Source: Acidobacteriota bacterium
Lineage (GTDB): Bacteria; Acidobacteriota; Terriglobia; UBA7540
Length of the DNA stretch: 6,609 nt
NCBI GenBank assembly: GCA_021828245.1
Contig: JAKASC010000132.1
Span: forward strand, 1-6,609
Reading direction: 5' to 3'
Below the pieces are notes generated by a model. It worked only from the letters and a program-made list of their open reading frames with translations. It ran no database searches and was not told where the DNA came from. The stretch's first letter is position 1; each line of letters starts with the position of its first letter. Made by a program: the position numbers and the translations under genes. Below, one piece after another: positions 1 to 5,564 of this stretch.

Positions 1-392
1 AAAAGCCGACCTATACCGCCGAACACGCCGCCTCTGGAGTCCGTGCTTCTTTGCCGGCCATTGAGACGTGGCCGAATCAGTACCGGGGCTATGAAATCAC
101 GATTTCCATCCCGGAGTACACCTCGATTTGCCCGCGCACCGGCCTGCCCGATTTTGGAACCATCACGCTGCATTACCTGCCGGACAAGAAGTGCCTGGAG
201 CTGAAATCGCTGAAGTATTACATTTTGGCCTATCGCAACTTGGGCATCTTTTATGAGAACGCCGTGAACCGCATTCTGGAAGATGTGGCGCGAGCTTGCC
301 GGCCCAAATGGGCGGTGGTGCGAGGCGAGTTTGCGACGCGTGGCGGGATGCGAACCACGGTCGAGGCGCGCTACCCGCGAAGCCGCCGTTAA
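1..392 (+). CDS. queF: NADPH-dependent preQ0 reductase QueF (5' end outside window)
   Basis: The product reduces the nitrile of 7-cyano-7-deazaguanine (preQ0) to the aminomethyl group of preQ1 using two NADPH, a cytoplasmic step of queuosine tRNA modification. It is a T-fold enzyme. Counting from a TTG codon at 51, the family landmarks are visible: the nucleophile Cys27 in SICPRTG (thioimide-forming, Cys55 in Bacillus subtilis), the proton-donor Asp34 in LPDF, and the QueF motif ELKSLKY at residues 50-56, followed by YRNLG and a closing RGG segment. The TTG is unlikely to be the true start: the frame is open upstream to base 3, and those 16 codons (KPTYTAEHAASGVRAS) read as natural protein leading into the conserved LPAIETWPNQY. 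The gene therefore probably begins just left of the window, giving a single-module protein somewhat over 129 residues, shorter than the roughly 165 of B. subtilis QueF. No other queuosine gene is visible. An oddity is Tyr68 where B. subtilis has His96. Identity is near certain; the start is not determinable here. Confidence 0.95.
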   Translation, partial: KPTYTAEHAASGVRASLPAIETWPNQYRGYEITISIPEYTSICPRTGLPDFGTITLHYLPDKKCLELKSLKYYILAYRNLGIFYENAVNRILEDVARACRPKWAVVRGEFATRGGMRTTVEARYPRSRR

Positions 393-440
393 GTCTCCAG
401 AACATGCCTGCCTCACGCCGTCGCGTACAGCGAATTTCAG

Positions 441-517
441 TAAATGATATGATAATGCGCATATAATCGCATCTATCCATTCTATAACTTGACTCATATC
501 GAGGGCCTCGCTACCAT
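441..517 (+). promoter_or_regulatory. AT-rich putative promoter region of the TonB-dependent receptor gene
   Basis: Bases 441-490 are about 72% A+T (36 of 50), in sharp contrast to the GC-rich coding DNA on both sides. Two promoter readings are possible. The better one is TTGACT (489-494), a 17-base spacer, then TACCAT (512-517). That matches 5 of 6 and 4 of 6 consensus sigma-70 positions and would place the transcript start about 30 bases before the ATG at 553. The second is a perfect TATAAT at 462-467, but it has no recognisable -35 hexamer at the right distance. An 8-base palindrome, ATGCGCAT, lies at 455-462. The spacer of the first promoter contains an 11-base inverted repeat (500-510). 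All of this is read by eye; consensus hexamers also arise by chance in AT-rich DNA. Confidence 0.4.
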
Positions 518-542
518 GGCGGTCAGCGCTGCTTGCGTCCCT

Positions 543-546
543 GGAG
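543..546 (+). promoter_or_regulatory. Ribosome binding site GGAG of the receptor gene
   Basis: GGAG sits six bases upstream of the ATG at 553, a good Shine-Dalgarno match and spacing. It decides the start in favour of 553, even though this leaves an unusually long n-region of about 23 residues in front of the signal-peptide hydrophobic core. Confidence 0.65.
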
Positions 547-552
547 TGAACC

Positions 553-3500
553 ATGCCCTCGAGATTGAGCATCGTAGCAAGGCAATTCCCGTGCACCTGC
601 TTCGGTGCTCGGGGCAAGCGGCTATCGCTTGCGGTGCTGTTGATTGCGGCTGCGGGCTTGCCGGCTCAGGCTCAGGTGACGGCGACGATTTCAGGCCGCG
701 TCGCGGACCCGGCGGGCCGTCCCGTCGCTCGGGCCACGGTTCAAGCGCGCAATCTCCAAACGGGCCTGGTTCGTTCGACTGCCACCGATGGGCAGGGGTT
801 CTACGGCTTGGTGGCGCTTCCCGCAGGACGCTATCGGCTCCGGGTGACGAAGGAGGGTTTTCAGCCGGTTGTTCGGAACACGGTCGAACTCGGCGCGGTG
901 GAGCACGCGGTAATCAACTTTGCGCTTTCTATCGGCGAATTGCAGCAATCGTTGACCGTGAAGGCGCGAGCTCCGTTAATGAATCTCTCGACCACGCCAA
1001 GCGGAGGCATGGTGCAGGGAAAGGAAATCAGAAATCTTCCCCTTAATGGCCGAAGTTACGACCGATTGCTCGTGCTCGATCCAGGCGTGGTGGATTACAC
1101 CTCGGAAAAAGCGGGCGGGGTTGGCGTCTCGAACTCGGCGGTGGGAAACATGTTTGCGGTGCTGGGGCGCCGGCCGCAGGAGAATCTCTTCCTTCTGAAC
1201 GGCATTGAATATACCGGTGCGGCAGAAATCAACATGCAACCGGCAGGAACCAGCGGGCAGCTTTTGGGCGTGGATGCGGTTCAGGAATTCAACGTGGTGA
1301 CCGCGCCCTATGGCGCCTCTTACGGCAAGAGGCCGGGGGCGCAAATCAGCATCATCACGGCTTCGGGAACCAACCGCTGGCACGGCTCGGCATTTGAATT
1401 TATTCGCAACGGCGCGCTCGATGCCCGAAACTTTTTTGACCGTGGCGCGCCGCCTCCTTTCCAGCGCAACCAATTTGGCGGCTCGCTGGGCGGACCGCTC
1501 AAAAGGAACCGAACGTTTATCTTTGGCAATTACGAAGGCTATCGCCAGCATTTGCGGTTGAGCAATGTGGCTCTGGTGCCGGATGCGGCCGCGCGCCAGG
1601 GCGATTTGCCCGGACTGAACGGAACCGTGGAAGCGGTGGGCCTGGCACCGGGCGTCGCGCCGCTTTTCTCGCTCTGGCCGCAGCCGAACGGCCCCGATCT
1701 CGGCGGCGGCATTGCGGAGGCGTTCAGCCACCCACTGCAAACCGTGCGGGAAGATTTTGGAACAGCGCGGCTGGACCAGCAGTTTTCCCAGCGCGACGCT
1801 TTGAGCGGGGTTTACACACTCGACCGCAGCGCGGATTCTACCCCCAGCGTCAATCCGCTCAGCCTGGACCTGGAAAATCTGACGGAGCAGGTTGCGAGCC
1901 TGGAGGAGACGCACGTTTTTTCCCCCACGGCGCTGAATGTGGCGCGCATCGGTTTCTCTCGCGCGGCGTATTTTTTTACGGGAGCCTCGGCCGTGGCTTT
2001 GCCGGGCTTTATTCGCGGCCGGCCGATCGGCGCGGTGGTGATCGGCGGGGGCGCCTCTCCGAACGCCGCCGCCCAAATCAGCCTGGCAGGAAGCAATATC
2101 GGCAGCCATCTGTTTATCCACCGCAATCTTTTTACTTACGAAGACCATGTCGCGATTCACCGCGGGCGTCAGCAATGGACTGTGGGCGTGTGGATGCAAC
2201 AGATTCAATCAAATGACCGGCTGGCGCTTTCGCAGTACGGCCAAGCCTCGTTCGCAAGCCTGGAAGATTTTTTGCAAGGCAATGTCTCCACGTTCGTGGC
2301 CGTCCCGGCACCGACCGCCATGGAGTGGCGTTCGCTCGAAGGCGCCTGGTACGCCCAAGACAGCGTGTTGTTGCGGCCGAACCTGACGCTCACCCTCGGT
2401 TTCCGCGACGAATTCACCAACGGCTGGAACGAAGCCAGAAACCGGGCGGCGAATTACATCTTTAACCAGCAAGGGATTATGGAAACGGAGCCTCGGGTGG
2501 CGTCTTCCGTCTTCACCGTCAACAAGGCGAGGTTCTTGCCACAACCGCGGCTGGGAATCGCCTGGGACCCGTCGGGCAACGGGGAAACCGTGATTCGCGC
2601 TGGGTTCGGTTTGTACGCTGATTTGCAAGACGCCTTGAGTTACCGCCTGGATCAGAACGCTCCGTTCAACACCACGATTCACCTGAAAAACGTGCCGTTG
2701 TCCTTCTTTCCGCTGAATCCGACGAATGGCTTGCCGGCCGGTGCCCTGATCGAGCCGGCGGGCGTGCAGCCCAGTCTCGAAACGCCCATGGTGGCTGCTT
2801 ACCGTTTCGGGATTGAGCGCGCGCTCGGGGTCAATACGGTCGCCGAAGTGAGCTACGTCGGCTCCCACGGTTACCACGAAATAGTCAGCCTGGACGCCAA
2901 CGCCCCCGCGCCGGTGGTTTGCCCGGCGGCGCCGTGTCCAAACGGCCTCGCAAGAGGGACACTCTACATCGCGCCAGGAACGCCCCTGCCCAATCCCGAG
3001 CTGGCCAACAGTTGGTCGTGGTTTTCCGAGGGCGTGAGCTCCTATAACGCCCTTCAGGCGGAGCTGAGGCGGCGCTTCAGCGGCGGTTTGGGCTTGCGAG
3101 CGGCTTACACTTGGTCGAAGAGCCTCGATAACGGAGACACGCTCAATCCGAGCGCCGCCACCAACGCCCCCGGGTTAGTTATGGACCCGTGGAACCTTTC
3201 CCTGGACTACGGTTTATCCACCTTCGACGTGAGAAGCGTCGCCGTTTTTAGCGGAACTTACGACCTGCCTTTCGGAGAGGGTAAGCGATTTTTCACAACC
3301 CCCGACGGCTGGAGTCAGAAGATTGCAAGCGGCTGGCAACTCAACGCCATCGAAGAGTTGCGTTCCGGTTTTCCTTTTACGCCCCAGTTGAGCTTTAATC
3401 CTTCGAATAATGGCGATACCCGCAACTCGGTGCGGCCGTCTTGGAACCCGGCTTTCCACGGGCCGGTCGTGCTGGGCAGCCCCAACCAATACTTCAACCC

Positions 3501-3798
3501 GCATGCCTTTATCGTGCCCCCGAACGGCACCTTTGGGAATGTCGGGCGGGACACGCTCATCGGCCCCGGTCTCGCCGATCTCGACCTTTCGGTTCTGAAA
3601 AATACGCCCCTCAGCGAACGGGTCAGGCTCGAGTTTCGGGCGGAGTTCTTCAACCTGTTCAACCACACCAACTTCAACACCCCGAACTTGATCGTCTTCA
3701 CTCAGCCGGCAGGCCCTCCTTCGCCCAGCGCCGGCGTTATCACGAGCACTTCGACGAGCGCGCGGGAGATTCAGTTTGGAATGAAATTGATTTGGTGA
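553..3798 (+). CDS. TonB-dependent receptor, Oar-like, with carboxypeptidase regulatory-like domain
   Basis: This is an outer-membrane beta-barrel receptor of the Oar-like type, expected to import an unidentified substrate (or act in outer-membrane function) using energy from TonB-ExbBD. Residues 1-40 form a signal peptide: basic GARGKR at 18-23, hydrophobic core about 24-36, and a likely signal peptidase I site after PAQA (40). Residues about 43-125 are a carboxypeptidase regulatory-like beta-sandwich (ISGRVADPAGRPVARATV, later LPAGRYRLRV). A plug-like region follows at about 130-270, with LPLNGRSYDRLL, FLLNGIEY and VQEFNVVTAPY. The rest is barrel, with the typical NQFGGSLGGP segment (306-315), AAYTWSKSLDNGD and EFFNLFNHTNF. 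The protein ends in FGMKLIW; a terminal aromatic residue is the usual signal for barrel assembly. The length of 1081 fits the family, and no frameshift is seen. No SusD-like lipoprotein gene adjoins it, so it is not a SusC/SusD pair. The substrate cannot be predicted. A GGAG site and an AT-rich promoter-like region precede it. Confidence 0.93.
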   Translation: MPSRLSIVARQFPCTCFGARGKRLSLAVLLIAAAGLPAQAQVTATISGRVADPAGRPVARATVQARNLQTGLVRSTATDGQGFYGLVALPAGRYRLRVTKEGFQPVVRNTVELGAVEHAVINFALSIGELQQSLTVKARAPLMNLSTTPSGGMVQGKEIRNLPLNGRSYDRLLVLDPGVVDYTSEKAGGVGVSNSAVGNMFAVLGRRPQENLFLLNGIEYTGAAEINMQPAGTSGQLLGVDAVQEFNVVTAPYGASYGKRPGAQISIITASGTNRWHGSAFEFIRNGALDARNFFDRGAPPPFQRNQFGGSLGGPLKRNRTFIFGNYEGYRQHLRLSNVALVPDAAARQGDLPGLNGTVEAVGLAPGVAPLFSLWPQPNGPDLGGGIAEAFSHPLQTVREDFGTARLDQQFSQRDALSGVYTLDRSADSTPSVNPLSLDLENLTEQVASLEETHVFSPTALNVARIGFSRAAYFFTGASAVALPGFIRGRPIGAVVIGGGASPNAAAQISLAGSNIGSHLFIHRNLFTYEDHVAIHRGRQQWTVGVWMQQIQSNDRLALSQYGQASFASLEDFLQGNVSTFVAVPAPTAMEWRSLEGAWYAQDSVLLRPNLTLTLGFRDEFTNGWNEARNRAANYIFNQQGIMETEPRVASSVFTVNKARFLPQPRLGIAWDPSGNGETVIRAGFGLYADLQDALSYRLDQNAPFNTTIHLKNVPLSFFPLNPTNGLPAGALIEPAGVQPSLETPMVAAYRFGIERALGVNTVAEVSYVGSHGYHEIVSLDANAPAPVVCPAAPCPNGLARGTLYIAPGTPLPNPELANSWSWFSEGVSSYNALQAELRRRFSGGLGLRAAYTWSKSLDNGDTLNPSAATNAPGLVMDPWNLSLDYGLSTFDVRSVAVFSGTYDLPFGEGKRFFTTPDGWSQKIASGWQLNAIEELRSGFPFTPQLSFNPSNNGDTRNSVRPSWNPAFHGPVVLGSPNQYFNPHAFIVPPNGTFGNVGRDTLIGPGLADLDLSVLKNTPLSERVRLEFRAEFFNLFNHTNFNTPNLIVFTQPAGPPSPSAGVITSTSTSAREIQFGMKLIW

Positions 3799-3916
3799 GG
3801 ATGCTGGTGCTGAGCCCGCAGTTGACGCCGCTCCGGGGGACGGCCGTAGGAAAGCGCCTCGTGCCGGAGGGAGCAGGCTCGCGGCAAAGGGGCGAGACGT
3901 TCAAAAAACGGGCGCG
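3799..3916. other. Convergent intergenic gap between receptor gene and lutB
   Basis: The two genes end tail to tail 118 bases apart. Weak inverted repeats are present: CTCCGG (3831-3836) with CCGGAG (3864-3869), whose loop contains the palindrome ACGGCCGT (3840-3847), and CTCGC (3878-3882) with GCGAG (3892-3896). Neither is followed by a T-run on either strand, so neither qualifies as an intrinsic terminator. A six-base A run (3903-3908) reads as a U-tract in the lutB transcript immediately after its stop codon, but lacks a GC-rich stem before it. I see no gene here. Confidence 0.5.
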
Positions 3917-5350
3917 TTACTTCCATCGTTTTCTGAAGGGTTGCGGCGCTGGAGCGGGTAAATCGCGGCCCTTGGTCCAACTCGAGAGCGGAAACCACCC
4001 AAACCGCCGGATCCATTGCCGAGGCGAGTCCCATCGCCCGAGCGTCTTCAGGCCCGCGCGCATCAGCCAACCGCCCATCGCGTAGGCCCACGGCCGCTGC
4101 ATCGCCCAAGCCCACAACCGCATCGAGGCGCGCTCCGACAGCGGCGAGGCTTGGGGTCGCGGGGCGGGCGTTGTTTGCTGAGCCTTCGAGCGCAGGTGCA
4201 ACAGCAAATCCGGAATATTGATCTTCACGGGGCAGACTTCGCGGCAAGCTCCACACAGCGAGGAAGCAAACGGCAATTCGCGCGCCTGGCCGATGCCCAC
4301 AAACTGCGGCGTAATCAGCGCGCCGATCGGTCCGCTATAAACCCACCCGTAAGCCTGGCCGCCGATCTTGCGATAGACGGGACAAGCGTTCAGGCAGGCG
4401 CCGCAACGAATGCAATAGAGCGCCTCCCGCATCTTCTCATCCGCCAGCGCGCCCACGCGGCCGTTATCCACCAGCACCACGTGCATTTCTCGTGGCCCAT
4501 CTTCGCCGGCGCGGCGCGGCCCGGTGAGGATGGAGGTGTAGCTGGTCAGTTTTTGCCCAGTTCCCGAGCGCGCCAGTAGGCGCAAAAACACGGCTAGGTC
4601 GGCGAAGCGCGGAATCAATTTTTCGATTCCCACCAGCGCCACATGGACCGGCGGAGCCGTGGTTGCCAGTCGAATGTTCCCTTCGTTTTCAATCACCACG
4701 AGGCTGCCGGTTTCCGCGACGGCGAAATTGGCCCCACTCAATCCCACGCCGGCGCGCGCAAACACTTCGCGCAGCGCCCGGCGGGCGATGGCGGTCAAAC
4801 GCTCCGGCTCCTCGGTGCGTTCAGCGTGAAGTTTTTGGGCGAACAGGTCGGCCACATCCTGGCGCGTTTTGTGGATAGCGGGCGCCACAATGTGGGCGGG
4901 CCGCTCGCCCGCGAGTTGCAGAATCAGCTCGCCCAAGTCGCCCTCGACGGGGCGAATGCCCGCGCGCTCCAGCGCTTCATTCAGCTCGATCTCTTCGCCG
5001 ACCATGCTCTTGGCTTTGACCACTTCGCGCGCGCCGGCCTTTTGGCAGATTTCGACCACCGTGGCCGAGGCTTGTTCGGCCGTTTCCGCCCAATGCACCA
5101 CGCCGCCAGCGCGCTCCACGTTGCGGGCGAATTGGTCGAGGTAAAAGTCCAAGTGCTCGATGACCTCGCGCTTTAGCTCCCGTGCCTGCTCCCGCAGCCG
5201 CTCGAAGTCGGTCAGCTCCTGGGTAGCTTTCAGCCGGTGGGTATAAAGCCGCAGCGTTGAGGAACGATAGGCTTCCTGCAAATGGGAGTCGGCAAGCGCC
5301 GCCTTCAGCCGCTCATGAATCTCCGAGCTGTGAACTCCCGTCTCGCTCAT
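3917..5350 (-). CDS. lutB: LutB-type lactate utilization iron-sulfur protein
   Basis: LutB (LldF/YkgF family) is the iron-sulfur subunit of the cytoplasmic LutABC complex, which oxidises L-lactate to pyruvate. The 477 residues match the usual length. An N-terminal helical part is followed by the LUD domain at about 70-300, with GGVVHWAETAEQA (82-94), VVKAKSMVGEE (110-120), DLGELI, PAHIVAPAIH (151-160) and AETGSLVVIENEGN (212-225). Then come two ferredoxin-like cysteine clusters: Cys313, 316, 319 and 323 in CxxCxxCxxxCP, and Cys366, 369 and 373 in CxxCxxxCP. The C-terminal part (about 405-477) ends with the family's tryptophan-rich tail around SSWTKGRDLPAPAPQPFRKRW. The ATG at 5350 is supported by AAAGGA at 5355-5360 on the minus strand, four bases away. 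All expected cysteines are present, so the protein looks functional. Neither lutA nor lutC lies next to it: the receptor gene ends convergently downstream and an unrelated TPR gene lies upstream. Assignment to the family is firm; lactate as the true substrate is inferred from the family. Confidence 0.93.
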   Translation of the reverse strand: MSETGVHSSEIHERLKAALADSHLQEAYRSSTLRLYTHRLKATQELTDFERLREQARELKREVIEHLDFYLDQFARNVERAGGVVHWAETAEQASATVVEICQKAGAREVVKAKSMVGEEIELNEALERAGIRPVEGDLGELILQLAGERPAHIVAPAIHKTRQDVADLFAQKLHAERTEEPERLTAIARRALREVFARAGVGLSGANFAVAETGSLVVIENEGNIRLATTAPPVHVALVGIEKLIPRFADLAVFLRLLARSGTGQKLTSYTSILTGPRRAGEDGPREMHVVLVDNGRVGALADEKMREALYCIRCGACLNACPVYRKIGGQAYGWVYSGPIGALITPQFVGIGQARELPFASSLCGACREVCPVKINIPDLLLHLRSKAQQTTPAPRPQASPLSERASMRLWAWAMQRPWAYAMGGWLMRAGLKTLGRWDSPRQWIRRFGWFPLSSWTKGRDLPAPAPQPFRKRWK

Positions 5351-5446
5351 GCTTTCCTTTCGCCTTTCCCCCGCCAGGGCTTCAGTTGATTACCTTCCGC
5401 GGCGCCAGCTTCCTCTAACTGTGGTTCCGGGAGGCGACCGAGTCAA
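5351..5446 (-). promoter_or_regulatory. lutB leader with ribosome binding site and weak promoter candidate
   Basis: On the minus strand a purine-rich stretch ending AAAGGA (5355-5360) provides the lutB ribosome binding site. A TTGACT hexamer (5446 down to 5441) resembles a -35 element, but the -10 position at 17 bases (CACAGT, 5423-5418) matches only three consensus positions. The binding site is credible; the promoter is only a candidate. Transcription could also read through from the TPR gene upstream. Confidence 0.3.
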
Positions 5447-5493
5447 GGATAAGTTTACCCGTCCCCCAGCAACCGTCGTTCAGCCCGGGAGTT

Positions 5494-5505
5494 CACCGCG
5501 CGGTG
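5494..5505. repeat. 12-base perfect palindrome CACCGCGCGGTG
   Basis: A perfect dyad lies in the 214-base gap between the TPR gene and lutB, about 145 bases upstream of the lutB start. It has no loop and no T-run, so it is not a terminator. It could be an operator half of some regulator or a chance GC-rich palindrome; nothing in the sequence separates these readings. Confidence 0.35.
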
Positions 5506-5530
5506 CCTGAGGGCGCTTTGCCGGACAAGC

Positions 5531-5552
5531 CTGCGGCGAGCGTTCGCGGCAG
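5531..5552 (-). terminator. Weak hairpin downstream of the TPR gene
   Basis: CTGC-G-GCGA, a four-base loop, then TCGC-G-GCAG form a stem of eight pairs with one G-G mismatch, starting 12 bases after the TPR gene's stop codon. No U-tract follows in the minus-strand transcript, so this is not a canonical intrinsic terminator. It may protect the transcript 3' end or be incidental. Confidence 0.2.
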
Positions 5553-5564
5553 CTCATCGAGCGA

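Noticed and set aside
489..1046. 185-codon plus-strand frame overlapping the receptor start
   Set aside because: It is out of frame with the receptor gene, low in complexity (Gly/Ser/Arg-rich), and has no family features; the overlapping frame encodes the signal peptide and the carboxypeptidase-like domain.
976..2208. 410-codon open frame on the minus strand inside the receptor gene
   Set aside because: It lies entirely antisense to a receptor gene with clear homology features. Its product is rich in Arg, Ala and His without domain pattern, as expected for the opposite strand of GC-rich coding DNA.
3214..3701. Overlapping minus-strand frames (150 and 128 codons) in the 3' part of the receptor gene
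   Set aside because: Two different frames are open on the antisense strand of a conserved barrel segment, which is a composition effect.
3903..3932. Possible terminator: AAAACG and CGTTTT arms around the lutB stop codon, with a T6 run on the minus strand
   Set aside because: The stem is only six pairs, AT-rich, with a 16-base loop, and the T-run is itself part of the arm; this does not meet the pattern of an intrinsic terminator.
4643..5176. 177-codon plus-strand frame opposite lutB
   Set aside because: It is antisense to the conserved LUD domain and has no independent support such as a ribosome binding site or domain.
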